The position numbers were made by a program, and so were the translations under genes. The notes beneath the pieces are model-generated. The model searched no databases. It worked only from the letters and a program-made list of their open reading frames with translations, and was not told the DNA's origin. From Siphonodentalium dalli (taxonomy: Eukaryota; Mollusca; Scaphopoda; Gadilida; Siphonodentaliidae): 64,000 nt of DNA. The stretch spans positions 39,995,797 through 40,059,796 of the forward strand of contig CP136061.1 of assembly GCA_032622095.1 (NCBI GenBank), written 5' to 3'. Below, piece after piece: positions 34,040 to 44,663 of this stretch (position 1 is its first letter; each line of letters starts with the position of its first letter).

Positions 34040-34194
34040 CTTGGTGGCAGTCTAGATACTATAGGATTTTGCAGTCTTCAAGTTCATATTTCAAATTTTT
34101 CTCCCACTGGTTGTAAGAGGTCCTGATCCCTCCTGTGGCCAGTCAAAACGGCTAATTACTTTTTTTTTAAATCCAGACTTGAATTTGCCTGGAG
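34040..34194. repeat. ~165-bp tandem unit, left of LTR insertion
   Basis: Shares CTAGATACTATAGGATTTTG...CAGTC...CCACTGG...GGTCCTG...TGGCCAGTCAAAA...GAATTTGCCTGGAG with the units at 44664-45065. The array is interrupted by the Ty3-type element, which inserted after GGAG. Confidence 0.8.
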
Positions 34195-35006
34195 TGTGCC
34201 AATACGGGTACATAAACTCTTAAGGCTATCAGAACGGTTTGATTATTTAATTACAACAAAGTTAATAAAGTTCAATCATCAGCATCTGGGTTTCTCCTGG
34301 TTGAGTTTCTCTTCCTGTCGTCTGCTCGGTTGGGGCCTTCTTCCGTCTTCCTGGATTGAGTGTATCTTCTTGTCTTCTACTCGGTTGAGTTCCGGTTGAG
34401 TTTGTCTTCCTGTCGTCTGCTCTTCTTCCGTCTTCGTCGGCGCATCAGTAGGACGTGGTTAAGAATACAAGCTCGTAATGTTTACCTTGCATCTTTGTCC
34501 ATAGCTTCCGACTGCTTTCCTGCGTGTCTGGGAGTTCCTAGTGTTCGCTGCGGGGGTTGCTAGAACTGTCTGTAGATCTGAATTTTGCTTGCTTCTAAAT
34601 AGGACCATGGTGTTATTCCGCCTGGATCCGCATTTCATGATCCATCGGATGGGGCGTTCCTGGGCTGCTCATGCGAGGTAATTTTCCTATGTGTTTCTCT
34701 GTGTTCTTCAGGTATCTTATCCTTGCCTTCGTGCCGCGTTAGGTTTCAATGGGCGCTGTAGGTAAAGTATCTCGTCTCGCTAATCCCTTAAACGTTCTGT
34801 TTACACCACAGTGGTCTTACTATGTATGTACGTATGTATCGGCCTGGTTACTGCTAGATGTCCGTCGATTCGTTTTGATGTCGCGATGTTGATGACCAGT
34901 CATCAGGGGCGCTAGTATGTGTGGTAAACTAGCGGCTCCCGCGACTAAGATATTGCCTTCTTCTTCCCGGGTTGAAAGTTATGTCCCTGGGGGTTGTCTT
35001 GGCACA
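34195..35006 (-). repeat. 3' LTR of the Ty3-type element
   Basis: 812 bp, TGTGCC...GGCACA. Contains short internal duplications of CTTCCTGTCGTCTGCTC. The bordering purine run on the element strand (GAAAAAGCGAAGGAG, just inside at 35007-35025) is a candidate polypurine tract. Confidence 0.95.
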
Positions 35007-36342
35007 TTACTCCTTCGCTTTTTCGATTTAAAGTTGATCTTGAAATCGCGAGTCCAATTCGTCGCTGCGCAGCCGGGCGATGATTCGTCGAAGTGTTTCG
35101 CAACAGCGGCCGCGGCGATAGATAGCTGGTGCGATGTCGTCCGTCTCCATGCAAATCGGGTTGTCTGGGCGTCTCTCAGACAACACCGACTTACTGGCTG
35201 TGACTTTTTGTGTGGCTTTAAAGTGGGTCCTGAAATCGCAAGTCCAATACGTCGCGTCGTAGCAGGTCGATGATTCGTCAGAGTAGTTAGCAGCAGCGGC
35301 ATCGGTGATGGGTAGCTGGTTCCATGTCGGCCGCCTCCGTGTAGATCGGGCCGTCTGGGCGTCTCTCAGACAACTCCGACCTACTGGCTGCGGCCTTCCT
35401 TTTTGTGTAAAACTATGGATGAAATCGCATGGCGCTGTCGCAGTCGTTCGGTCCTGGTCGTTTATCAGTTAGGGTTGGTGGTGGGTGTTGTGGGTGGGCC
35501 TACCATCGTGTTATTGGTAGCCCCAGTTTTCGTTCGCTGCTGGGGGTACGAGCCCGGGTGGGATGCGCCCGATTGGGAGGCTGTGGTCCTCTACGAACCC
35601 TTCGTCCCACCATCCCTCGTCAGTCCACCCGGCGTCAGCACATCTGTTGTCGCCGGCGGCCTCGTCCACCTTTGGTTTCTTCTTCGTCATCCTCGCCGTC
35701 CCCGTCGTCCGCCGGGCACCCGTAGGGTATGTCTACGCCCTCGTCTATATGTCGCTGGCAACTGGCGAAGAAGGCTCGCAAGTTCGGCGGTGTTCGGGGT
35801 CTGATTTCGGGGAGGAGTCCGAAGCCGTATTCCGGAAGTGGGGCGAGTTCCGCCTGATCGGGCCTGGCTGTTGCTTCGGCCCCTGCGACCGTCTGACCGG
35901 TGGGACTATAATAATTAGACAGAAAACGACGTGAACATGCTGCGTGAATAACGTGATTGATTTCCTGACGTTAAATATATGACGACATCTCAGGGGTATT
36001 ACTTTCTCTCCAACAGCTTATAATACAATTGATTAGTATTCTCAAGTGAGAAATGATTCGAACGTATATCTACGTGCCAGCGATGGTACTGGGGCGAATC
36101 GCCTATTAACATTTGAGATATTTGGACTGCATCAATGCTCATCTACAAGCGACTTACGTCGTAATGGCGATTCGTAGATTAAAATTCGGAATGCAATGAG
36201 AGGAATGCCCGATGTCTACATCTATATACATGCGATCGATACTAAGAACGACGCGATAATTGGTACGAACAAAATGTGGAATACATAAATACACAATATA
36301 ATATATATAAGTGATACAAATCCAAATCCGCCACAGATGTGG
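35007..36342. other. Long 3' non-coding region of the Ty3-type element
   Basis: 1.3 kb between env and the 3' LTR. It carries two diverged ~190-bp tandem units (35025-35212 and 35213-35403; shared phrases CGATGATTCGTC, CAGCGGC, TCTGGGCGTCTCTCAGACAA and CTACTGGCTG or close variants), then a GC-rich block at 35440-35900. The rest to 36342 is AT-rich without signals. Plus-strand frames at 35403-35804, 35429-35725 and 35563-35934 overlap in three phases and are probably composition artefacts. Confidence 0.6.
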
Positions 36343-38364
36343 TTAGCCTCTGACGGCTATAATTGGATATAGGCGTTCCTGAGTGTTGTCCCGCAACGGC
36401 GCAGACGGTTTTGGTGCATCCGTCTCCATTGCTTCGTCGATGGGTCCTTCGAACACGGCCATCGGGATCTCCTCAGGTCGCTGGTCTAACTGCTTATTAT
36501 GCATAATGGCTAACCTTGGCAAGTGGCGTTTAACAAACTTCCACCAAAATCGGTGGGTCCAGACAATTAAAATCGCTACGGCGGTAATTATCAGGGCATA
36601 ATACCACCATGGCCATGCGTTCGGTTCATTCGAGGGGGTGATATTGATTAGCTCATGCACTAAGTCGGGCATGCGGATCTTTTCAACAACTTTTAACTTG
36701 GGCGGGAGTTTGATGCGGGTCTGGTTCGGAAACGTGTCATGGAAGGGTTTCCACAATATACGGCTACTGTTTGCCAGATGCGGCAATCGGTACGTAAGCT
36801 CATTCGTCGGCGCGCGCGACTCTTCGTGAAAATAGGCCGAGAGTTCCATGCGGGTATTCGACGCGGTACACGATGCATTTAGACGCAACAACCCTAAGGG
36901 CGGTGCTATTCGCGCTGGCGCCGCGTTGGTTACTCCTCGGAACACGATTGTGAAGCTCAAGGGTCGGTTGGTCGACAACAGCCATTGTCCTTGCGATAAA
37001 TAATGTGCCAACGGAAACGAAATGCCAGTCTTAACTATCGTGGCGCATGCGCGTTGAATATCGTCATCGTCAGCAAGGAACAATGCCATTAGGCAGTTTC
37101 GTTTGTCGGTTATTCGGTAGATTGGGCTACGAAATTGGCACGCGTTAAACCCGGGGCCAGTGCACTTCGCGTATTCCTCGTGAGTCAAGGTCGAATACCT
37201 TGTTCTTCTGGGATTGATCGCGAAGTATTTCGTCTCCAGGTCATATTGCGCTACCAAATCGTCTTTGGCCTCCGGCTCCCTTTCATTTAACGGAAATTTC
37301 GGATGAAAAGGCAGTGGCAGGTTATGCACTTTGAAAAGAGTAAGCCTTTCTCGCATCGCGACTAAAGGGATCGGTATGATTATCATGATGCGGTCATTAT
37401 CCAGCGCTGTGGCGCACGGTAAATGCCTGTAAAACTGCCACAATTCAGTGGACGGGTCATTGGGGAATCGCAATCCCAGCGGTAATTTTGTGGCGACATC
37501 AGCGAGCAATGTTTGTAGGTGTTGGGGCGTTATGATGCTTGGCGATAATCGGCCCAAGGCGAGCATGTCGAGTTGAACGCGCAGGTGCTCCATGTACTTG
37601 TCTCCGCTGGCGACCAGCTGGCGCAGTTCACTGGCCATCAGGTCGAATTGGAGGTAAGCAAGGAGGTATTGTTCGATGTGCTCTATTCGGCGGTGAATAT
37701 CAGTGGTCAAATTCGCGAGTTTGGCATCGAGTTGTTCCAAAGTTTAGAGCATGTCATTGATCGTGTGACGATTTTCTGATATATGGGTTCTCGAAACGTT
37801 CATAATTGTAAGTCCTTGCTCGATTGCGTGTGAAATCGCGTTTTGGTTTTTTGCTAAGTCACGAATGTTACTTCGGATGCCCCTCAAGTCCGACTCGGAT
37901 ACGGTGCCGAATAAAAAGCTGAAAGCATCACCGAGGAATGGCAGTAGGCTTCTCTCCTGCCTAGCCCGCGTATTATATAATGGCTGGTAGTTCATGAAAC
38001 TGCCAATCGTATTCTGGTGATCGAGTTTAAGGGCCTGCACTTCCCGCAACAGGGAAGTAAATATCGGGAGAAATCTTATCGCGTCCGCGCGGTAGGGTTG
38101 GGCTAAACCGGGGGGTTCGTTCGGCATGGCGTCGGTCCTTCCAAGGCGGAGCACTCGTCGGACCCCCTGGCTCGCCTCGTGTATTCGCGTGCCTAACCTG
38201 GCTACGAATTGGTGAAACGGGGAGAAATCAATGAGGAAAGTAACCACCCAACGCGACTTGGTCGGGGCGATAGTCTGGATATTCTCGAATACCACGTTGT
38301 GGCGCGTTATAAAGCCAGAGGTTATGCCTGCCAATAAGACAGTTAGGAGTAGGGTTCCGTGCAT
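36343..38364 (-). pseudogene. Envelope gene, baculovirus-F/errantivirus type, one stop
   Basis: Single minus-strand frame from ATG 38364 to the stop at 36343, broken by one TAA at 37744-37746 after about 206 codons. Visible in order: an N-terminal signal peptide (LLLTVLLAGITSG), a short N-terminal subunit, an RxxR-type cleavage region, directly after it a hydrophobic fusion-peptide-like stretch (LLPFLGDAFSFLFGT), a heptad-rich region across the stop, several spaced cysteines, N-glycosylation sites, a membrane anchor (YYALIITAVAILIVW) and a basic tail. Cleavage site near one quarter of the length followed by FLFGT is the layout of F-type fusion proteins in baculoviruses and insect errantiviruses, which mediate membrane fusion. 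It starts 46 nt after the pol stop, so it would need a spliced or reinitiated message. The stop makes this copy non-functional as assembled. Confidence 0.85.
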
Positions 38365-38409
38365 TCTGTAATGAAAGCAAGGTCAGTGGTCTGAGTGTCG
38401 GATTACAAT

Positions 38410-39785
38410 TTACATCACTGCTGCCATTGAGTACAACAGGTTCTTAACTGATTGCTTGGTGGTTACGTCGCTAAGCGCTCCGTTCATGAGCTGCTTATAC
38501 TTGCGTGGGGCCGGTCCGGGCCTACATTCACGAGGAGTTTGTTCAATGGGGGCCACTTCCATTAACTCATCCCCTGAGCTGTCATCACTCGTAACCATCC
38601 TTGTTACTTTGCGCCCGTGTCGACGAGGCGCTGAGGCGCGTTGTGCCTTCGCACTCGGCTCTGATCTCTCGTCCGTGGACGAGTTAGGGTTTTGTAGCGG
38701 CCCTGAGCGCGCGAGTCGCATTTTTCTACGCTGTAAGCGCACCTTAAGCTCGCTTAAAGGGACATCTTCGTCATCGGAGTCGGAACATTGTCTCCGATAT
38801 CGAGCGATTACGTCATCTGGTAATGGTTCAGTTTCATCGCCAGAAGACCCACCCACATGGTTAGGGGCAGGGATGTCGCTACCTTCGTCTTCGGGGGGAA
38901 CAACATACGTTTGAGCACGCTTGTTGTTGTCAGTTTTGGGGATTTCCCATTCTAGGTTGGCTTTGCGCATATGTTCAGCGTGGGATTGTGTGACTTTCCC
39001 AGTTAATTGGTTCCTCAACTTGAAAGTAACGGGCGTTATTTGCTCGGTTATGCGGAAGTAGGGTTTCCATTTGCTTTCAAGTTTGCTTTTTCGTAAATGG
39101 TTCTTTACATAGACGGCCTCGCCAATCTCGAATTTGGTGTCTGTGGCCTTTTTGTTAAATTTCGCTGCTTGTTGGCGTTTCGCCTGTTTCACGTGTTTGT
39201 GTACCATCATAAAGGATTTGTGCTGTTGTTGCAGGGCTATCTGATGGTAATCTTCTCCCGCGTATTTACGCCTGGGTTTTAGGAGATTGTCGATTGGGAA
39301 CACGACGTCTCGGTTGTATAACAAGAAAAAGGGGGAGAATTTTGAAGTTTCATTTTTGTTAAATCGAATCGCAGCTAGTGCTTGATTTAAATGGACGTCC
39401 CACGTGTTTATTTGGTCTGCCACTTTCTTTGAGACAATGTCTTTAAAAGACCGATGAAACCGCTCCACTCTGCTATTGCTCTGGGGGTGATAATAAGACG
39501 TGGTCACGTGGTGAATGTTCAAGGCCTTCAGGGTGTCCCTGACCTTGTAATTAATGTTCTCACTGCCATTATCTGTAATTATTTCCAGAGGGCATCCATG
39601 GCGCGGGAATATTTCGTCGATCAAGAGATGAACAACGTTCTCGGCTGACTTGTCCTTGACCGGAAACGGTTCTGCCCACCCGCTATATAAGTCTATGAAG
39701 CTGATAATGTAGCGGTTACCCGATAGCGACGTGGGGTAGGGGCCTGATAGGTCTAAACCGATTTTGGCGAAAGGATAGGGGGCGT
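38410..39785 (-). pseudogene. pol: integrase core and C-terminal extension
   Basis: Third segment of the broken pol. The first catalytic Asp lies in LDLSGPYP (near 39735), the second in ITDNGSEN and the Glu in SRVERFHRS, spaced Asp-35-Glu, the classic DD35E integrase triad. A GPF/Y-like module follows (KWKPYFRI), then an unusual ~180-residue hydrophilic tail rich in Asp/Ser and Arg (SDSDDEDVPL, RRKMRLARSG). The frame is shifted from the upstream RNase H segment by an indel near 39770-39785, beside a run of Cs. Integrase joins the element's cDNA to host DNA. Catalytic residues are all present, so only the frame is broken. Confidence 0.88.
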
Positions 39786-41235
39786 GTCCGTTATCTGCAT
39801 TTTAGGGGATTGTTTTTGCAGCGACCTGACTTGGCAGGTCACGCACTTTCCAACGTAACAGTTTAGTTCCTTGTACAGTCTGGGCCAAAAATATTTCGAC
39901 TTAATCGCATCATGCGTTTTGTCTACTCCCATGTGGCCGTTATCATCATGGTATTGTTTGATTATGTTGGTTTGAAGGTGTGCGGGCGCCCAAAGGCGCG
40001 GGGTCGGTTCTGCGTCAGCACTCGAGAGGTAATAGAGTACCCCGTCAATCATCAAGTGTTTGTCATTGCGGGTGCCCTCGCCTTTGTCGAGGGCCTCCAG
40101 GACTGACGCAATTTCCGGGTCTTTCTTTTGTTCATCAAGCATGCTGAAGCCTGGCTTGTTGAACAGTAGGTTAGTGGGTTGGTAGGCCTGCCCAATTTGA
40201 GTTTTATTCGGCAGCTCTTTCGGGGTCACCTCGCAGCTTGCGAAGTGTTTGGGTTCAAATCGAGACGAGTTCAACGCGGCGATTTCCGCTCGGGTCTCGG
40301 CGATGGTAAGGTTATTGTCGTTTATATCTACCTCTACTTCTGCCTTTTCTTGTTCTGTATAAGCATTAGGTGGCGTTCGACTGAGTAGGTCTGCGCAGTG
40401 ATTATCTGGGCCAGCTATGTACTCGATGTTACAGTTATACCCAGTTATGCCCAAAGCCCACTGTTGAATTTTCTTGTTCTGCATGGGGGATTCTAAGATA
40501 TACTTCAATGGTTTATGATCTGTTTTTATTGTGAAAGTGGCGTTATGAAGGTAATGGTCCAATCTTTGTAATGCGAAGTGAATTGCATACGCCTCTTTCT
40601 CCACAGTTGGCCATCGGGTTTGAGTATCACTAAGTTTGTGTGAGAGATAATAAATTGGTTCTTCAACGCCATCCGAGCCCAACTGGGTCAGACAGGCACC
40701 GATGCAAAGGTCGCTTGCATCAGTATACAATGTATAGGGCGTGGCCGTATTTGGGTAGGCCAAGAGAGGCACTGCCGTCAGATTTTCTTTTAGTTTGTCA
40801 AACGAAATTTGGCAAGCTTGGTCCCATTTGAATTTGGCATATTTTTTTGTAAGCTGTACCAAAGGTTCAGCGATCTGCGAAAATGAGGGGACAAATCGGC
40901 GGTAGTAGTTGCTCATGCCAATGAATGAACGTACTTCCTTGACTGAAGTTGGGGGTACAAGCGACCGGATGGCCTTGACCTTGTCGGGGTCAGGTCGGAC
41001 GCCGTCGGTATCAATTATAAAACCCAAATACTGTGTTTCTTGCTTTAGGAATTGGCACTTTTTCAATTTTAATTTCAGTGTATGTTGGCGCAACCTGTCA
41101 AAGACTTTCTGGATATGTTCCAAGTGTAATTCTAGGGACTCGCTGTATATGAGGACGTCGTCTAAGTAGGCAATGGCGTAATCACCCATCCCACATAATA
41201 CCTGGGCCATCAGCTGGGAGAAAACCCCCCCCCCC
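39753..41235 (-). pseudogene. pol: RT C-terminal half, RNase H, integrase zinc finger
   Basis: Second segment of pol, in frame from the poly-G tract at 41225-41235 to the stop at 39753. It holds the RT catalytic motif YLDDVLIYS, thumb region, RNase H with LYTDASD, KTDHKPLKY and NHCADLLSR (Asp/Glu/Asp set), and the integrase HHCC zinc-binding finger (H-x4-H ... C-x2-C). The apparent start region upstream of 41235 in this frame is out-of-phase sequence. It ends 10-30 nt after the point where the integrase core frame should continue. Confidence 0.9.
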
Positions 41236-42645
41236 GGCGTTCCGGAGCCCAAAAGGCATGGAGTTGAATTCAAAGAGACCTCGGTGGCAAGCGAATGCCG
41301 TCTTTTGCTTGTCCTCCTCTGCGACCTGGCACTGCCAATAACCGCTTTTGAGATCGATAGCGGTGAAGAATTTAGATTTTCCAAGAAGTGCCAAAATATC
41401 GTCGATAACCGGAAGTGGGTATGACATGGGTTTGGTTACGGCATTTAATTGCCTGAAGTCGACGCAAAATCGTTTGGTGCCATCGCGCTTATCAACCATA
41501 ACAATCGGACTTGAGTAAGGACTCGAACTCGGCCTGATAATGTCTGCTTCTAGCATATCATTTATGGCAACGTCAACCAACGGTCGTTTATTCAAAGGGG
41601 TGCGATACGGGCGAAGTTTTATCGGAGGGTGGTTTCCCGTGTCGATATGCATTTTGACTGTGCTCGTCTGTGTCAGTTCGGTATCTTTGTCGGCAAAGAT
41701 GTCCGAGTTGGACTTCAACAATTTTATCAGTGTTTCTCGGTATCGCTCTGGGCACGAAACTTCGGCCAAATTTAATCTTTTCTCGCCGGTAGCGCGCGCT
41801 GACCTAGAGTTGTCTACCCTGTTATGGCCGGCGCGTCTAAGGGCGTAGCCATCGTCGCGGTAATTACGGGTCGTCGGGAACTGGGAGCTTTGTGACAAAG
41901 AGTTAATTTCGCGGCTGGTTCCAGGGCCACACACTACCGTCTTGCCGATTACACTGCCCCGTCGTAGGCGAAACGTTTTGTTGGTGTTATTGACGAGTAA
42001 TACCGGGACCTTGTTCCTCTTGCCCACCCCTGACACGGAGCTGCCAAGTTCCAGACCGGGTTCCGACGCTAGGTAGCCTTTTTCGATTTGGGCCACCTCT
42101 ACTAATGTTGACTTGTGAAGAGAGGCTAAGTTTTTCGATTTTCCCAGGCATAAAGTTGACGTTTGGGGCTTTAAATTAACCTTGCAGGTCAACCTCAGCA
42201 GTGAAGCTATGTGCGCGTCCGATTCCAAGGGGACGTACACGTCATTGACCCTGAGACATCCCAGGTCATAATATAGTCTGACCCCCCGAGAGGTCAACCA
42301 ATCCCTCCCCAATATCATGTTCCGGGTCATGTCATTCACCACATAAAATTTATGGGTTAATTTTAAAGTCGACATTCTGAAGGTTAATTCCACGCTACCA
42401 AGCACGCCCAATGATTTCCCATTTACTGAGCTAAGGTTAATGTGTTCCCTAGTTAGTTTTGGTCGAAACTGTAATGCGTCATAGACGCGTTTGGTAATCA
42501 ATGAGACTTCCGCGCCACTATCTACTAATGAGCGGTATTTATTTTTACCTATTCTAACTAAACATGAGCTGGGGTTCCCTACAATATTTATGCTAGATTT
42601 CCTCCCATTTGTGGCCCCAATGAGAGGATTTCTTAGCTTTTGCAT
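41225..42645 (-). pseudogene. pol: protease and RT N-terminal half
   Basis: First segment of pol, starting at ATG 42645. The retroviral-type aspartic protease is seen as LVDSGAEVSL (residues 40-49) and ILGRDWL (111-117), then a linker, then RT fingers/palm from about residue 345 with RFCVDFRQLN, AIDLKSGYWQ (motif A Asp) and FGLRNA near 470. At that point an 11-bp G tract on the coding strand shifts the frame; the frame continues in another phase as residues Gly-Gly-Gly-Gly and soon stops at 41182. An 11-G run is also a likely sequencing-error site. The ATG overlaps the end of gag in the +1 phase. Confidence 0.9.
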
Positions 42646-43717
42646 ATGTGGGCGGGGTCATCATTCGTGGTGGTTCGTTTAATGTCGGATATCTCCGGCT
42701 GTGTCGCGGTGTATCATGGGATATGTCACGTGGTCGGTTCGGCTGATCTCGGCGGATTCCCCTAGGTGGCGTTACTGGCGCGTTCCACTGCTTGTGCTTC
42801 GAATCTCCGGATTTAGAGGGGCAATTTAGAGCCAAGTGGTTACCTTCGCAAACCCAGCAAGATACGTGCCTTCGGTTTTCGGTCTTAAAGGGGCAGTCAC
42901 GAGCGAAATGATCACCTTGACACGTCCAACATTCGACCGTTCGTGGTTTAATTACCGCATCGACATGCACCTGTCTCGGGCGTGATCTGTGCTCTCGGGT
43001 CGTGTGATTGTCGCGGGCGCATATATCGCAGGTTGCCCTCGCGCGCTTGTTTCTAAAACTATCGATTTCCATTGCTTCCGGTTCGTTTTCGTTGTAATTT
43101 TCGCGGCCCGTTCGTAGGTTGAATACCCGTCGGATCCCCATTTCCCGCATGGCGATTTCGGCTGCCGCTTTTAGTGTTTTTGGCGCATCCCTTATCAACT
43201 CCATTTTCAAACTGTCGCTTCTTAAAGCGTCAATATAAAATCCTACGAGTTGGCCTTCGACCGAGTTGATCCCGCCGGGCTGATCTCGGTATGCCACCGT
43301 CGCGATTTCCAAGATTCGTTCGGCAAGCACATGTAAGTTTTCGTTATGTTTTTGCTTGATTTTTCTTAGCATCGAAAAGGCGAATTGATTGTCATTTATT
43401 TCGGCAAATCGACTAGATAATTCGGTTTTCGTATCTTGCCACGTGGCGTCCGGGTTTGTGGCCAAATATCTCTGTAAAAAATCTGAAACGGGGCCTGTCG
43501 CGGACCGGAATGCCATGTAGGGCTTCTTTGCTTCGTTAGCGCCGGTTAGGATTGCGCATTTTTCTATCGACTTGACCCACCCGTGGTATTTCGTGGGGTC
43601 CCCGTCAAATGACGTCACTACCTGTGTCACCGTAGTCATGGCCATTGCAGCAATTTGAGAATTGATAGACTCTGTCAATGGGGCGAGAACGCCGGCAGAT
43701 GTAGATTGGGTAGCCAT
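42593..43717 (-). CDS. gag polyprotein of the Ty3-type element
   Basis: 374 codons from ATG 43717 (MATQSTSAGV) to TAG 42593. The first two thirds form a helical capsid-like region (SFDGDPTKYHGWVKSIEKCA, LQRYLATNPDATWQDTKTEL), the pattern of Ty3/Gypsy Gag capsids. The last third has three Cys/His knuckles: CDICARDNHTTREH (C-x2-C-x4-H-x4-H), CWTCQGDHFARDC and CWVCEGNHLALNC (both C-x2-C-x3-H-x4-C, one residue shorter than the retroviral consensus). These bind RNA in the particle. The frame is intact. It ends inside pol, with a 53-nt overlap to the pol ATG. The frame could be extended 15 nt upstream only with a non-ATG start. Confidence 0.92.
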   Translation of the reverse strand: MATQSTSAGVLAPLTESINSQIAAMAMTTVTQVVTSFDGDPTKYHGWVKSIEKCAILTGANEAKKPYMAFRSATGPVSDFLQRYLATNPDATWQDTKTELSSRFAEINDNQFAFSMLRKIKQKHNENLHVLAERILEIATVAYRDQPGGINSVEGQLVGFYIDALRSDSLKMELIRDAPKTLKAAAEIAMREMGIRRVFNLRTGRENYNENEPEAMEIDSFRNKRARATCDICARDNHTTREHRSRPRQVHVDAVIKPRTVECWTCQGDHFARDCPFKTENRRHVSCWVCEGNHLALNCPSKSGDSKHKQWNAPVTPPRGIRRDQPNRPRDISHDTPRHSRRYPTLNEPPRMMTPPTYAKAKKSSHWGHKWEEI

Positions 43718-43822
43718 TATGATAATAAACAATTAGACTCACGTTTTGCGAATTTTCCCACACTGTTTCTGTTCACACTGTTCTTCTTCTGGCTTCACGT
43801 TGTGTCTGTGATTAGCGTTCAG

Positions 43823-43840
43823 ATCCTGCTCACGGCACCA
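43823..43840 (-). other. Primer-binding site, tRNA-His type
   Basis: On the element strand TGGTGCCGTGAGCAGGAT, starting 11 nt inside the 5' LTR. It is complementary to a tRNA 3' end whose acceptor strand is TCACGGCA plus CCA. The GCCGTGA acceptor stem is characteristic of eukaryotic tRNA-His; from memory of the fly gene I count one mismatch in 18. Confidence 0.65.
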
Positions 43841-43851
43841 GTTAAGAGATA

Positions 43852-44663
43852 TGTGCCAATACGGGTACATAAACTCTTAAGGCTATCAGAACGGTTTGAT
43901 TATTTAATTACAACAAAGTTAATAAAGTTCAATCATCAGCATCTGGGTTTCTCCTGGTTGAGTTTCTCTTCCTGTCGTCTGCTCGGTTGGGGCCTTCTTC
44001 CGTCTTCCTGGATTGAGTGTATCTTCTTGTCTTCTACTCGGTTGAGTTCCGGTTGAGTTTGTCTTCCTGTCGTCTGCTCTTCTTCCGTCTTCGTCGGCGC
44101 ATCAGTAGGACGTGGTTAAGAATACAAGCTCGTAATGTTTACCTTGCATCTTTGTCCATAGCTTCCGACTGCTTTCCTGCGTGTCTGGGAGTTCCTAGTG
44201 TTCGCTGCGGGGGTTGCTAGAACTGTCTGTAGATCTGAATTTTGCTTGCTTCTAAATAGGACCATGGTGTTATTCCGCCTGGATCCGCATTTCATGATCC
44301 ATCGGATGGGGCGTTCCTGGGCTGCTCATGCGAGGTAATTTTCCTATGTGTTTCTCTGTGTTCTTCAGGTATCTTATCCTTGCCTTCGTGCCGCGTTAGG
44401 TTTCAATGGGCGCTGTAGGTAAAGTATCTCGTCTCGCTAATCCCTTAAACGTTCTGTTTACATCACAGTGGTCTTACGATGTATGTACGTATGTATCGGC
44501 CTGGTTACTGCTAGATGTCCGTCGATTCGTTTTGATGTCGCAATGTTGATGACCAGTCATCAGGGGCGCTAGTATGTGTGGTAAACTAGCGGCTCCCGCG
44601 ACTAAGATATTGCCTTCTTCTTCCCGGGTTGAAAGTTATGTCCCTGGGGGTTGTCTTGGCACA
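43852..44663 (-). repeat. 5' LTR of the Ty3-type element
   Basis: 812-bp copy of 34195-35006 with three substitutions by eye. Bordered outside by GGAG and then by the resuming 165-bp tandem array. Confidence 0.95.

Larger units (their letters stand above)
34195..44663 (-). mobile_element. Env-bearing Ty3-type LTR retroelement, 10.47 kb
   Basis: Minus-strand element: 5' LTR 43852-44663, 3' LTR 34195-35006, gag, pol (protease, reverse transcriptase, RNase H, integrase) and an env gene in retroviral order. LTR ends are TGTGCC/GGCACA. A 4-bp GGAG duplication lies at 34191-34194 and 44664-44667. The two 812-bp LTRs differ at only three sites by eye (34806/44463, 34821/44478, 34885/44542), so insertion is recent. 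Breaks: an 11-bp G tract in RT, a small indel before the integrase core, and one nonsense codon in env. Domain order and DSGA/YLDD/DD35E motifs fit the Ty3/Gypsy (Metaviridae) group. Confidence 0.95.

Noticed and set aside
35403-35934. Three overlapping plus-strand frames
   Set aside because: GC-rich composition keeps all three phases open; no motif. Kept only as a low-interest antisense possibility.
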